Shown here: positions 35,201-48,500 of the stretch, in pieces | How positions within the stretch are numbered: position 1 is the first letter of the stretch | Layout of the letters: each line of letters opens with the position of its first letter | Assembly: GCA_900708905.1 (NCBI GenBank) | Contig: CAADRB010000095.1 | Span: 17,072 to 81,071, forward strand | DNA from: Hymenolepis diminuta | Lineage: Eukaryota; Platyhelminthes; Cestoda; Cyclophyllidea; Hymenolepididae | DNA length: 64,000 nt | Direction: 5' to 3' | The notes under the pieces: model-generated | Told to the model about the DNA's origin: nothing | The model's input: only the letters and a program-made list of their open reading frames with translations | Database searches by the model: none | Position numbers and translations under genes: made by a program

Positions 35201-37061
35201 CCATTTTTGAATAACATTCTAGGAAACTTCATTTTTGAGTGGTAATGTCTGACTTGTTTTGGGCATTTATTGGGAGCAAATTTTACGAAATAATTATAAC
35301 AACAAATTGTTAATTTAATATTTCTTGGAGGAAAATTATTCATTTTATCCAATAGGAGCATGTAACTTAGTGTGTTATTTTTAAACCTCGACTATGTATG
35401 TTATCGTTTAGAATTGTTTCACCAATTTGTGACTTTAGCCCTTGCAATATACTTGCTCACTTTCTGTTTCGTGTTTTTTCTCATGAAATGTCCATATGCA
35501 GAATATAATTTAGTTACTTTAGAGGACTACTTTTAACCAGTAAAAGTAATAATTTATTATTTACAAATTCTCATAGTCTTTTCTTCCCTTTTAGATGATG
35601 ATGATGATAATAATGATGATATGAACAATGTTGAACATGGTAAGCAGCTTTTAATTAAATGAATTCTTAATCTGACCTGTGTCAGTAATAATAGTAACAT
35701 TCATACTATCATTATCGAGTTCTTAGTAAGGTTGTTTGTAAGCTTCAGAACCTGGTTGTAATCTGTCAAGGGTTGAGGTTGAGGATTATGCGACCACTAT
35801 TCATAAATCTCTTTCCACAGACTAACATTTAGATAGCCGCTATCAACGACCTGTGTGAAAGTAATATTAAATGAGTTAGATAAAGGGAACAAAGGGATTC
35901 GAAAGTATGTTGTGATTTGTGGAGTCGAGCAAACTTTTCAAGATTTTTTTCATTATCCCGTGACAGAGTTGAAGCAGACAATGACATTCTCAGACCTTCT
36001 CTGAGTAATGAAGTAGTTTTGAAAGTAGATTCAGATTCTGTAAACTAAATCCCTCCCTTAATCTAAATCTCCCTTTATAAATAACGAAATACATTTTGTA
36101 AATCGTGAGAAGTTCACAGTTCCTTAAGAGTTTATTAGAGGTGTTACTTCTGTATATGTCGCGAAGTTTACTACTGAATTTATTTTACTAATCATCTTTT
36201 CAGCAGTCTCCCTAATTGATGAGTTGTTTATACTTTCTGCTAAGTCGAAGACACGAAATATGTTCTTCATATTTCCCTTTGTTTATGAGGTTTCCGTGAC
36301 TATCATTTAAAACACTCTCAAAATGCAGCCCTTTTTACCTATCTTGAATGATCGTATTCGGGCACTTCTCAGCCTTCTGACTTTTCGTACAATGGGGCTG
36401 GTAATTTAGAGCCATGAGTTAGTCGGATATATAACCATCCTCGGTTTTACAGTTAGTAACTTAATATTGGGAACATTCGAGAAACAGGTCTAATCTTCTA
36501 GTGCTCTGTGGTCTACCATATCATCAATAAAGAATTTTGTACTAATTCCTGCCAAAATATTAGCCTCGTCTTTGAAAATTGTAGTTTTTTAAATGCATAA
36601 GTCAGTCTTTTTCTTAAGGTAACAACAACGAAGAATCTAGCGATGCTGGAGACGATGATTCCGAAGGTGAAACATTGGATGCTCAACTCGAACAGGTCTT
36701 GCAGGCCCGTAAAGCCTCCGCTAAGGCTCTGAAGTCACCTGGCGCTAAACGGAATTGGAAGGCGGCACATACTAAGAAGGGGACGAGGCCTGTTGGAGCC
36801 ATGCCCAAAATTGTAAGTTCATTCCTTTTATTCACAATCATTCAATGGCAATAGCAACCCATTTATTTCAGCTCCTTCGAAAGATATGTGCGAACTGTTT
36901 CAATTTAAATTCTAAATACCATTTAAGCAGAGGAAGAAAATGGGATTAGATGCATTTATTCATTCATATAATGATTGCTAAATTAGTGATAGAATTTAAA
37001 ATTAACCTAGCCCACTTTTTTGCTCTTTTAGCTGCCAATTCCTTCAAGGCGCAGGAAGTAA
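20217..37061 (+). CDS. Nucleolin-like protein: basic head, acidic exon array, two RRMs, basic tail
   Basis: Exons: 20217-20781 (Lys-rich), 22018-22485 (KKRRKRSRKRK, then Ser/Asp/Glu-rich), acidic exons 23946-24053, 25026-25085, 25265-25309, 25901-25999, 26784-26828, 28379-28444, 28828-28902, 29046-29138, 29674-29715 (or 29727), then 30952-31237, 31305-31568, 32821-33245, acidic microexons 34841-34861, 34962-35018, 35595-35639, then 36619-36812 and 37032-37061. The full set is in frame, about 995 codons. RRM1 has RNP2 LYVAPI and RNP1 TKFRTYAFLEF; RRM2 has RNP2 IIVTGL and RNP1-like ATINF. The C-terminus is basic (LPIPSRRRK). Basic plus acidic tracts with RRMs fit a nucleolin/Nopp140-type nucleolar protein in rRNA synthesis; the CK2-like SDEE/SEDE runs agree. 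Orthology to nucleolin is inferred, and no GAR tail is seen. Inclusion of each acidic exon is uncertain. Confidence 0.75.
23450..23491 (+). pseudogene. Decayed copy of the 45-nt acidic exon
   Basis: The 42-nt segment reads ENSSAVSEEKSGE in the expected phase, against EEDSSKFSEETSDEE for exon 25265-25309, and keeps a GT donor (GTTAGA). The acceptor dinucleotide is CA rather than AG. The nearest AG, 2 nt later, would put a stop in frame. It extends the duplicated array leftward into intron 2. Confidence 0.5.
26540..26585 (+). pseudogene. Decayed copy of acidic exon 25026-25085
   Basis: It follows a good acceptor (attatgcag) at the place in the second duplicated block that corresponds to exon 25026-25085. 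The inherited phase gives TAG as the third codon (26548-26550), and the segment is about 14 nt shorter. It would truncate the protein if spliced in. Confidence 0.5.
27656..27732 (+). CDS. Acidic exon that runs into a stop: decayed or alternative last exon
   Basis: After a good acceptor (ttattctcag) the phase-1 frame reads DKSDSNEDPRNHQYM... to FED and TAG at 27730-27732. Where functional copies have GAAG|GTTAGT, this copy has GAAGATTAGTAAAG, so the donor appears deleted. An AATAAA lies 91 nt after the stop (27823-27828), so it could be a real alternative terminal exon giving a short acidic isoform without RRMs. Confidence 0.4.
29728..30460 (+). pseudogene. Decayed acidic repeat region in the nucleolin-like gene
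   Basis: All three forward frames hold acidic stretches that swap frame at indels: SSNSNDKDIANDD and SMYESTEDEYIY in one, then SEDVSEHSADSS, then IEHSADSTSESTDDEQVY, then DEHSIYVPSEPSDGS. The repeated 'gaacattcggcggattcg'-like words show an internal repeat. Stops and frameshifts between them argue it is former coding sequence now in the intron before exon 30952-31237. Confidence 0.5.
33730..33950 (+). repeat. Dispersed intronic repeat family R1, copy d
   Basis: Its right part ('ggtcaagaacaagcagatga') matches the end of the copies in the zinc-finger gene introns, and the preceding 'cacttgattgaatta' is also shared. It lies in the intron after exon 32821-33245. Confidence 0.4.
34455..34530 (+). 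repeat. Short dispersed repeat R3, copy 1
   Basis: The segment 'cacgttctaaaattcaaatttcacgattcgtccctt' closely matches about 60048-60092. Flanks diverge, so the full unit is not defined. Confidence 0.4.
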
Positions 37062-37117
37062 ATGCATTCCCTTGAAACGATTGTAAATATGCATGCATTG
37101 GTGCTATACTTTTTTGT

Positions 37118-37123
37118 AATAAA
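37118..37123 (+). terminator. Polyadenylation signal of the nucleolin-like gene
   Basis: AATAAA 56 nt after the TAA at 37059-37061, followed by T/G-rich sequence. It supports 37032-37061 as the last coding exon. Confidence 0.65.
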
Positions 37124-37276
37124 ATTTGTTGGTGTTTAGCTTGATTTGTTTATTTAACCTTGTGAGTTGTTAGAAAAAGCCATAGTTGAAATCATTGATA
37201 AAGGAAGAAGGGATTATATCAGTATTTTAAAGAAACGCTCAGTCGAGCAGATTTATATATGTAAGGTTTTTAAGGC

Positions 37277-38270
37277 ACTTGTATTTTAGTAATTCAAACT
37301 AATACGATAATACTTAATGGATTTTCCATATCAGAAGATCTCTTGGCAGAAACTACCATAACTAATGAAAAGACACGCTATGCTAGTGCCTATAAAAGAG
37401 AAACAGGAGAATGCAGAAATCGCAAGGTTTTAACAAGTCGTCAGATCTTTCTTTTGCGAACTTAGAAAGAAGCTGCTGAATGAAAAGAGTGGGGACGAAT
37501 TGGCCACCACAAGGAAGGGGAAACAGCTGACCCACTCAGAACATGTGATTTCGTGAGAAGAGTGCATGGCATGGCATGATGGACGAAAATCGTGGAAAGA
37601 AAGTGAAGCATCCAGAGGACGAGAAGTGGCTCGATTTTTCTCCGACAAGAAAATTTCCACCAGGACGAAGAAGTGAATTGAAGAAATGGTAGGTGACTGG
37701 TTATGTGGAGTAGACCCCACTGCAGTTCCAACCGTTGTGCATGTGCATGAAATCTCGAGCAACAGTGGTGGTTTTCGGTGTTGTTAGCAGTAAGGGAGGA
37801 ACACATCACGACTCCTCCATTATTCCCACGGGGCCTGAGAATCAGGCCTATGTGGAGACTTCAAACCATTGTTGTCACGCCGCCTTAGATCTACAGCGTA
37901 GCTAATGGAAGAAGATCCGTCCGCACCTTCCAACAAGAATCGGCTCTATCCCGATTTAAACTCTCAAAAGGCAGGATTGAATGGCAGAGAATTTGCATCA
38001 TCATGTCACACCAAATTTATTGCCGCCTCCTAACTCACCAGACTATTCTCCTTTGCTTTATAACGTGTTGAGCGTGGTCGAAAGGGAAGTTAATAGGCGT
38101 GACCAGAACACTAAATCCTCCTAATGAAGGCAATAGTCAGAGGAATGAAGGACATCAATAAAAACCACCTGATCTGATGAGAGCTTGTAGTCAGTCACTT
38201 TCGGACTCGAATTGAGTGGGTGATAGAAGGGAGGAGAGGCTATATAGAATTAAACCTACTTTTTGTGCGG
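37277..38270 (+). mobile_element. Dead Tc1/mariner-type transposon, copy 2
   Basis: Same family as 10741-11990: similarity begins at 'cacttgtattttagtaattcaaacta' and runs past 'gactcgaattgagtgggtgatagaag' near 38220. It lacks about 170 bp present in copy 1 (the part just after the N-terminal DNA-binding region) and carries many stops. It sits in the convergent gap between the nucleolin-like and CEP192-like genes. Confidence 0.65.
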
Positions 38271-38704
38271 AATTAAATAGTTAACAAGTTGATTTACCAG
38301 ATTACTCCCGAATAGTCTGAGGTTAATCAGCATACGCGATGGATGTCCACAAATTAGCGAGTACTTTTACGTCAAAATTAATTTTATGACGCAAGTCCAA
38401 GCTGCAATTTGTTCTGTATTCCAAATACATACATGTTGAAATGCTAGTGTTATTTCTTATTCCCTCTCAGTAAAACATTTCAGCCATTTTCATTCTTCGA
38501 GGCCTAGGGGCCATTCCGATTTAACTGGGAATGTACCTTCACCTAGGTGCAGCAAAGATTTTTTGCCAAATTTTCTTGTTATAACTATACATGTGCATCA
38601 TCCCTCTTCTGTTCACAATCATGCTTCGGTATTATCGACCGGATAGATGTTAAAGTAGGTCTAATTTCGATAGTAGAGCTACCTATTGTCCAATTTAGGC
38701 AAGA
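38271..38704. other. Intergenic, nothing recognised
   Basis: Short convergent-gene spacer without recognised elements. Confidence 0.35.
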
Positions 38705-38960
38705 TATCCTCTTCTAAGGCTAATCGGGAACCGCGAACTTCACTGACTGAGAAGGGCAAGAATTGGGCTGTACAAATGTGCATTGGAAATAGATGAGAGG
38801 AGTGATTGGGAGGAGAACTGGTGTCAGTGTTGTGCGAGGATCGATTTCGCGTACTGTGATCGGCATTTCACAGTTACGGTAGAGATAGGGATCTGTAGGC
38901 GCGTAATACATAGCGAGAGTGAGCAGATCTATGTCAGCATGCGCAGACAATACATTCCAA
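38705..38960. repeat. Dispersed repeat family R2, copy 2
   Basis: Homologous to 5850-6170; the clearest shared parts are 'gcattggaaatagatgagagg' and 'gcatgcgcagacaatacattc'. The frames here (38720-38950 minus, 38783-38980 plus) have no known domain. Confidence 0.4.
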
Positions 38961-39520
38961 AGTCATCTCGAAAGGCTTAGAGATTCCATCTGACAAAGGA
39001 ATAAGTCAAACTACTTCAATGTATGGAAAAGTTCGGAAGTGGCTGAGAGGTCACTTAAATTCATTAAAAGTTTAAGGTTGATAAAAAGGCTCAAGAAGGT
39101 CGCGGTCTTGTAACATATATAACAATTTAGATATCTCATTTACGGAAGACAACTATGGATTTTTTAACAAGAATTACAGTTTCACGTTCAAATGCTGCCG
39201 CGGCCGGTTAAGCTTAATATCATAAGGCTGCATTTACTCAAACGCTGGTTCTTGTGTTCTAAAAATAAATTTGCTTGAGTAGGGATACATGGCTAGCCAA
39301 TAATTGGATTAGCGCTGGGCTAACATAACCTAGCAAGAGTGCAGAAATTCGATGATAACCCAGTGTAAGAGTTAGATATAAAGCACGATTTGCTACCACT
39401 AATACCAAATCTTTATTCAAACAGGGTGCAAAATTATACGGATATTTACAAAGTGCGGAGATGATATAATAATAATAAGACACCGTGATTCAATCATCAC
39501 GGTATACACGCTAATTTTTG
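38961..39520. other. Spacer downstream of the CEP192-like gene
   Basis: No supported feature. The 74-codon minus frame at 39259-39483 was rejected for lack of motifs. Confidence 0.35.
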
Positions 39521-39526
39521 TTTATT
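39521..39526 (-). terminator. Polyadenylation signal of the CEP192-like gene
   Basis: On the minus strand AATAAA begins 2 nt after the TAG at 39529-39531 (TAG AG AATAAA). The 3' untranslated region would then be only a few tens of nucleotides. Confidence 0.5.
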
Positions 39527-39528
39527 CT

Positions 39529-42500
39529 CTACAGGATTGCCTTCATTGGAATAGAGATCTTTTGTTTATTCGACCGATCGCTCTCTAGAGCACAGTTTAA
39601 AATCAAGGTTGCAGATAATTCCTTTTCATTCGACTCCCTCGGCGCATTCTCCATCCGACATCGAATGCTCAACCGAACACTATATTGGGGGCTAAATATA
39701 AAAGAGCATTTGCTAGTAAACTACTGAAATAGACAAAAGTATTATGAAACTAACTACTTACTCAATGTAGAATTTGTGAACGGTGGGTTTTACTAGCTCG
39801 AACAGAGGCGAACTGCACGAACCCACAGTGATTATAACGCGTTGCTCAGAGATATTGACGATTTCACACTGAAAATAAAAACAGTTATAAGTATTCGAAG
39901 AGTCGGAAAAGCAAGTTTAGGAGAAAAAACAGAGACTACCTGAAGCTCCTGGCTTTCACCCTGGAATAAGAGAGGAGTTTTCTTGATCTTGACTGGAAGT
40001 TTCGGAGCTATGACTTTTTTTGTCGGTGGAGCAACGGCGGCATCCTAAATATAAAGAGCAGTGAAATAAACATATAAATACTTTGATGAAGGCAAAATAT
40101 GTGAAATTGACTATATTTTCGCCTCTACAGGTATGGAGATTTAACGCATTGGGATTTGTCGAACACTGTCATATTTGAACATATTAAAGCTTTAGTATTA
40201 AATTACAAAAAAATTCAAAATTTAATCGTAATGGTCGTCATTTACTAATATAATTTGAGATTTGTTAACTGCGAGTTGAAAATTGTAGTTTATACCGACT
40301 TAGTCAATTTATAGCTAAGACAATGGTAAAGGTACCAAAATCTTGGAAAAGCGATGCGGTTTCAACTAAACACTTCTTAAAAACTAACCAAACTTAAAAA
40401 TATTTCTTGAAATTTCTACTCATAATCTTAAAATGCCACTACAAATCGCTCCTATTAAATTTTTACACCTAGTACAACTCGTACTTTTGATTTGAATTTT
40501 TACATACTTTATGTGTATTTATCGTTATTGTAATCATAGAAAATCTCGTAAAAAGGGGAGCAGGAAAACAGTTCAATAACCTAAAAAGCGGGGGATGGGG
40601 ACAAAGGGAATTAGGTATTGAAGCAGGGTACCAAGATATCATAACTGATTCATTAAATAGTGAGTTTTCCATGTTTCCGTAAAGAGTATGGTAATTTCAG
40701 TGCTAAAATTTCGTTACTTGACTCCCGGGTTCACGGGTAAAATAGCCTACAATGTCCAGAGTTTGCTGAACGGCCGAGTTGGTTCTGTGGTTGGTAATGT
40801 CACTTCGATTTATTTGTACCTTGTTACAAAGGTTAGACGGATAAGACCCCACATTTTGTTATTACAGCGGTGCCAATTAAAGTTCAATTAAGGTAAATTC
40901 TAAATCCGACAGATTTAATAAAAGTACTAATCTCAACAGGCTGTGTTTCGACGATAAGAGAACCTGCTAGTTAATCAGCTCTGAACTAGGACATGAATAA
41001 CAAATCAAGAACCTAGGCATCAAATCTAGAAATTTGAGACGTTAAGTTATGATACGACAAACAATAACAGTTAGGTAAAATAAAGAACACCAGATAAATT
41101 TAGAACTTTTGCTCTCTTTATTCAACTCCAATTTGGACAAAATTTAGACTGATAGGATGTATCGAGTTTTGATACATCCCACGATAAAAAAATATTAGAT
41201 TTTTGCATTGTTATCAGCTTTATAAGACAACTTACACTTGCGGTAGTTGCAACAAACAGTACTTCCACGCTCTGTGTCGGCTTATCTGTAGACATTGAAT
41301 TCGCCAATAGCGAACCCGTAATATCCTCCGAGAACTGGAATGTCAGCACCCAGCGCTCTTCAAACCGACTTCCGGGTGGCGTGCTATGTGGGGGTTCAAA
41401 TCGGAATGCAAAGTAGTGCGTCTGCTCGGCCTGAACAGTCAATGGAATAGCCGGGAGGAGGATAGAGAACACTGAGGATTTGGTCTCCGCTACCGGTCTC
41501 GCAGACCAGTAGAGACGCCAGGTCTTGCTTCTTCGTCGACGAGTTGCCGAGGATGTTGTGGTTGTCGAACCAGTGGTATTAGCACTTATATTGTTGGTGA
41601 TGGCAGCTGCGACTTCTGGTAGAGAAAGCTTGAGCTCCAAGATACCAGCTGCAGAAAGAAATAAATCTTTCGATCATAATCAAAACTACGACGTCCTTCT
41701 GACTATTACGCAAAACCAAGATAAACTAAACAACGGGTGAGGAATAAAGCACAGAGAGTCACTCAACCTTAAAAAGAACTGAAACATGCGGAACGTTGAC
41801 TAAGACGAAACATGCAGTACGTTGAATGATACTGCGAAAAATAGTTCACATTCATAGGCCTTAATTCAGCAGCTAAGACCATGATATCTAAACTATCTAG
41901 AGAATACACATTACATAAGTGAATTTCAAACTTACCATCCTCGATTTTTGCCAATTCTAAAAATGAGAAAGACTATATTTATAATTAAAAAAACTTCGCA
42001 AGCTCAGTAGGAGGTGTTATTGGCATTTAAGTTGGGCAGAGGACGAGTACCTTGGAGCCGCTTCGATGAGAAACTCCCATTCTACCCACCCTTATTGTTA
42101 ACTCAAATTAACTAGATGAACATCTGACTGCAGACGTATCCATTGATCACTAGTTGTCAAGGGCAAAGTGGTAGAAATTGCATAATCATATTTGAGATAC
42201 AAGCATTTACTGATCGTTTCCGTCTCCAAAATTTGAATTTCTCTAAAATCTCATAAAATCTGAACGGATCAATAGAACTGAGGTGGTCGCCAACTTTAAC
42301 GACAATTAGAAATAAAAACCAGCTCACTTATATAAGTCCAGCGTGAAAATCGCCAAGACAATAAATATAGGGCTTTGTCGAGAAATCGGACAGTCGAATG
42401 GTGGAATACGGAACAATGATAAATCGATGGATTTGGAGGGAAAGAAACGCGGAAATCCATCTAAAACCACGTAGAAAAGAAGGAAATGGCATTCCTCAAT

Positions 42501-45500
42501 GGATTAGGGTTAGGGATGAGATGACAGGAGGGGGTTAGTACCTCTTATCATCTCGCATCATCGCTCCGCATTCATCGACTCTGCCCAACTATTGACTTAT
42601 TGATCCAAGGCCCGAGGTGAAATAGATCCGGTAAACACTTAATGCAAAATGAATTGCCGAATTTAACGATAAAGAAGAGAACTGAGGGCCTTTTAAATCT
42701 GCGACATTAAAAATAAAGATTAACCATAACCTTGATAACCGTTCAAAACGGGATGAAAAAGATTGTGCAAAATCACAATTGGGCTATCCCACGTCTACAG
42801 ATTCAATTTTATTTAAATACTATTGGCAATTGCTGTAATTGAGATAACACTGCACTAAAGAGGGACACCCAAATGAATACTTGGTTCACGTTCAGAGGCT
42901 TCACCTCCAAAATTATTGGAAAAAAATCTTTTTTTCCAATGGCCTACATGTCAACATTAAGACCGTAGCTATCCGTTTAACTTGTTGGTTTCCTGTAATC
43001 CGTCAACGCTGTCAGAATATTGATTAATTCATCCAAGATCCAAGTTGAAATGGAAATTTTTGGTGAAATCTTGTTGAAGAGTGAATAAATAAAAACAATC
43101 AACGGGCGAAACTCCAATCCATTTAAAATAACAAGGTTGAACGAGCTTTTTGGAGAGCAAATTGCATATGGTAATTAGTCCAGATTAAAGCAAGAGGAAT
43201 ATGAAAAATTTAGATCTAAGCCCCAAAATATCTCGAATTAAACCTAAGCTAAAATATGTTACGAGATGTCAGAAAAACGAAAGAATACCAAAGGTCAAAC
43301 TCTTAATTCCGAAAGCTAAAGTAAGTTTCCTCAACCGCTTTCATCAACCACTGACATCGGTGCAAGTTTGAAAACTTAACTTGTAGCCACTTTTTTGCCT
43401 CACTTACTTGTTGGTTTCTTATAATTCCACGGAGCAAAAATAAGTTGCGACTCCGGACGAATGGATATTAAGGGTGGCTGGTAAGACGCAGTTTCTTCAC
43501 CTTGTTGTTTCATCGAGGAAATAGTCGACTCTTTATACAGCTGGAGATCATCATACACCATAGAGCTAGATTGTTGTTCCTGCCCCGCTGTTGCTGAGAC
43601 CAAACTCAGCTGAACCATTTCTTTGGCTATTGAACGATTACCACTTGTCACCAGTGCGGATGAAGACAGTTGTCCATCGTGGGTGCATTTTGTACTCTGA
43701 TGTTCCAAGCGGGCTAACTCCTCCATCCGCACGTTTTCTACATCGTCTTCCAGATTGCTACCGACGATAAGGGAGCTAGAAGCTTCAAAACTTGAAGAAG
43801 GGGCGTTATCGTTGAGAAGAGGGTAGATTGTGAGGCTGATTGGTGGACACGAACGCTGCTCGTCAACCAATGCCTCATGCCAGTCGTACAGATCACGTTG
43901 AAAAGTTGAAGGGACTTCAGCTAAAAGAGAATAAGGCATAGTCTTGTTCATAAATTAATTTAGCCTTTTTAAAGTCTGAAACATATAGTTTTGCTAATTG
44001 AAATCTTAAACTAGGAAACTCTTTCCAGTCAGATAAGAGCCTAAAAAGGCCTCTTACCCCTCAATACAGTATTTTTAACGATACCAAAGAGAGTTAAAGG
44101 TTAAATTTACAGGTTTTGTCATGTCACTTCATCTAATGGACAAATAAATGCCACATCAAAATAGTGAGCATATAACTGACGTATTCAAAAGGAAACTGAT
44201 GTATGATAAGACTGCATAGAAGTACGATATTGAGTACCTGGACTACTTGTTTACCACCAGATCAATTTGGCTAGTTCTTCCTTCTACTGATAAAGGTCTA
44301 ACCAAATCTGATAAACTTCGAAACGACAATTTTTAATAACAACCATATCTACTCGCTACAAATACTTCTTGAAACAGATATAGAAGCTGGGTTCTTCTGA
44401 TATTGTCTAGTTTAAGCAACGTAAATAGATGTAGCATGAAAATGAATGCCGGAGTAAACCACTAAATCACTCGGCATACCAATGTTTGCCAATAAGAGGA
44501 AAATTTCCCATCCAAAGTTGGACGAAATGATGAGACTAAAGAAAAATAGTAAAACAGCTCAAGTACAGTAGATTGCTTATATCCTAGTCATCCGCTCAAT
44601 TAAGAATTTATCAATAGGAATGCTCCAGAAGTTATAATAAAATTGTTTGCCAAAATCTCATTGTATTCTGTATGCCAACTATAATCGAACATTCGCAGAA
44701 AGGAAAATAATGCCCTTACATCAGCAGGATCCCTGTTTCTCAATGATCAACAAGGACTTGTAATGCCCAATTCTCGGTTGTCCTAGGTCTTATAAAAGAT
44801 AAGAATGGCTGAAATACCGCACTTCAGAATATTATTCTTAATGTTAGACATTTGAATCAATGCTATCCTCTAAAAGATCGTTTAGAAAAATATCAGCATA
44901 TGTTCTCGAATCCCATCGACCGAATTTCCCTCCTCTTCCCCCAAACTGTTTACTTTTTGCAGTTTAAAGTACACTGTAAACACGCATTTATTCGTCAAAT
45001 AACGAGTCAAGTAAAGTAAATCAACTTGCTTAGCATTTCTTGAGGTTCTCCCTCGAAAGGGCAGAGTACGTAAGCAGAACGAAGACGACGATGTGGTTTA
45101 GGAATGGTAAGAGGTACGGCTGGATTAGGTCGACCTTCAGCAACAAGCCTAAAGAAGTGAAAACGGCACAGTAAAAAGCAAGAAATTATAAATGACCAGA
45201 GCATAAAGAAAGTGGATTATTAGCACAAATGAGCTCGCTTACAGATTTTTCGGCAAGTGAATTTTTCCATCCGCATAATTAGGACTACAGTTAAGATTAA
45301 ACTCTGTATCCAATGTACATGATCTGCACATATAAAATATAGTAATATTGGAGATTATGAGAAAGGAAAAAATAATTCCATTTATTTATTTTGAGCCTAG
45401 TACTAAATAAAGGTGACTGTAATTCTTATCATTGTAGACGCAGAGGTCATAGATTCGATAGTTATCGGTGCACACTCACGATGATTAAAAATAGTAAAGA

Positions 45501-48500
45501 TATGGGTGGTACAAAGCGGGTTTCTAATAAGAGACCTCGAAATATCTCTCTATCTAGGATGAGTGAAGGAATGAATTAATTATTAAAGAGGATAGAAACC
45601 TCCAGAAAATATACTTTGGGAAAGCGGATTCTTCTAATCTGGAGTGAATTCATCGACGTCGATGAGAGCATAGCAAATGCTGATACTACTCAAGACCAGG
45701 TCATGACGTCAGAATAACCACTCGGATTGAAGGTACCTGCGCAAAGGTCAATGCTTGTGCTCCCTCCAATTCGCTGAAATGTACATCTAGTTTCCCAATT
45801 TCTATACGGTGTATATTGATGTGAATTCCGATCTATTTCAGTCTAGTCTCTAGATATTCTATTAAAATTTGCTCTCTCGGTTTCCTTTTTTCCCTCTCAG
45901 AACTATAGAGAATAATCCCCTCCACCTTTCCAGCATTAACGCTGGCTATCTTCAAGCTCCATTATCTCGCTGTCCCCAGATAGAATAATCTTAGTGTATT
46001 TCTGAATGTATCTCTGTCATAATAGATCTTCTCTCCCGAGTTAAGGCTGGTCTATCTGCCACCTCATTAGTTAGTTATTTAATAGGTCGGGCCCAGGATA
46101 TAATAATATAACCACGTTCCTCGTAGACAGAGCGTGTTGGTCGGATTCCCCATTCTCTTTTATAACTCCAAGTCTGATTGGATTGCTAGAACCAAGGCGT
46201 CCATTGTTTAGGCGAATATAAGTGATGTAAGTGACATCTTGCAGTTCTCACAAGATATGACATTCAGATAGGGAAAAAGAACTTCGCATGTTATGAATGA
46301 CATGCTTTTGATCTCACCGGTTAATTTGAATGGTTTGATATTTAACCGTCCAGTCATATTTTGCTCTTTTAATGAGTACTTCCTCCATATCTAGAAGAAC
46401 AGCCAACTAGCGGCTAGGAATGACGGATACTATCAAGAGGCCCATATGAGTGCCCAACAAAACACGAGCTGCATCGAACTTCTGTTATACTTGTGCCCCC
46501 TTCTCTCTCCAACTATTTACATTCAGACACTTGTATTCCACTACGTATACTTCAAAATATATCAAGCTAAAGTTGACTAACAGAAACTGAAATGCAGGAG
46601 CCTCAATACAATTTAAGCTCTCAATCAAAACCCAATCCTTACATAAGTAGTTTATTAATAATGTCAAAAATACTGACTGGAATAAAAGTTAAACTCACCT
46701 AGATTTGTACAAATACCGTATGACCTCATCTCCATGGTAGAAAAAGACTTGGATCTCCCGAGACTCATCGCAAATCCCAATAGTAACATTCTAAAAAAAC
46801 AAGTATTTAAACAAAATAACTTCATGAATTTGATGATCAAGGTAAATCCCAAAAAATCACCTGAGACTGATCGGGCTGCAGAACGAATCTTGAGGGTCTG
46901 ATCGAAACGCCACTTAGTGGCGTGAGGGAAATATTCGAATCTGCATTTGGTTTCATAGCAACAGCGTAGATCCAGGCGCTTCGTAAACCCGTATTTCGCA
47001 CTGATACACAGGCGTAATAGGTGGGCGATTGCGGTTGAGATTTGAAGCTCCAAGACTCATCTTGTGCATCTTGTGGTGTAGAGAAGGCAGATGTCCAATA
47101 AGTTCTTTCGTCAACAGCTCGACAAATGCCACAATGTATACTACTGCCACCAACATATCCAATTAGTCTCTGCTGAATGGGTGAATAAAAAGAGCTTCGA
47201 GTTAGAACTACTAAATAAGATTTAATCAGAGTCACTCTAAATGCTCGATATAACTTGAAAAGGCAACACGTAAAGGGCTTCGAGAAACTGATCTTCTATG
47301 CGTCTTTTCAAAACGAGAAATCTTCATAATCAGTACTAACACTCAAAATAGGATGGGAAATACCAGAGATCATAAAGTCACGCTGATTTAGGGAAAAAAA
47401 AACAAAATAAAACCCAAGTTACCCATCTCTCCTCCAGTGCAATAAAAAAATTGACACTCCTACTGAGTGGGATATAAGTAGCAGCCTCACCACATAACAA
47501 CGAGGTCTCACATCTGCTCCAGCAGAATGGTGAGCCCCAACTCCTGGTAATTCATAGAAGGCGAGAATTCCAGTGTGCCAAGAGAGTGGTGGACGTGGTT
47601 TATACACGACAGTGATAGTACAAGCTAGTCGAGGAGGCAGATCGATAATTCGCCATCTTCGAGCTATCTGCTGACCGCGATGATCCAGTAACTATGCAAG
47701 GAGAAAACCATGAGCAATAAATAATAGAGAAAGCGACTTAAAATGAACGAAAAAACATTGAAACTAACGAAAAAGGATTCTATGCCGTTAGTGATCTCCA
47801 ACTTTAGTCTCATAACGCCGTCTGAATCCTGACGTAGAACAAAGTGTTGTTTGCTGGAGCAAAAAGGACCAGGATAAGAAACAGAGCATCATTGATAATG
47901 ACAGGCAACGTATACAGATAGATTTAATTAAGTACTTTTCGTGTTCATAGTTCGCCGATCGCCAAAATAGACATCTGGTTGTGGCCATGAGAGGGTGTTT
48001 GCTTCTCTTATCCAATTCTGCATTTGTCTCATTGTTTGGAGCACCTGTTAAAAAGTAAATACGAAGACAGTGAAATTCCGTTTTGAATTAAATGTTTGCA
48101 TCTGAGACTACATGGCAATTAAAATGAAACGAAATATGGCGGTGTAGATACATTAATATCACACAAAATTTCAAATGGCAATAGGATTATTGAAAGTGAA
48201 GGAAGAAAACATTAACAGTCGCAAGAAATACTATACGCAAAGATCCCAAACACCGTAATACACAGACTCAAAGCTTATTCATATTCATGTGGTCACTTGT
48301 ATTTAATCTTCATGCGGCAACTCTACAAGGGGTGAGGAATCCCATCTTCCTACAAGTTGATTGTAGTTAATTGAGGTCGTTATTTGTTATTTATAATAAC
48401 AGCGTAATAGCCTACTAACCTGTCCTTCTTCAATAAGATAATAAAATATACTTTTTTATTTATCCGTTATTTCCTACCCCCGTTTGATCCTGTTACGGCA

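Noticed and set aside
37430..37809. Minus-strand frames of 110 and 115 codons
   Set aside because: Antisense shadows of the second dead Tc1/mariner copy.
45391..45579. 62-codon plus-strand frame
   Set aside because: It lies in a CEP192-like intron on the opposite strand, with no motif or splice context.
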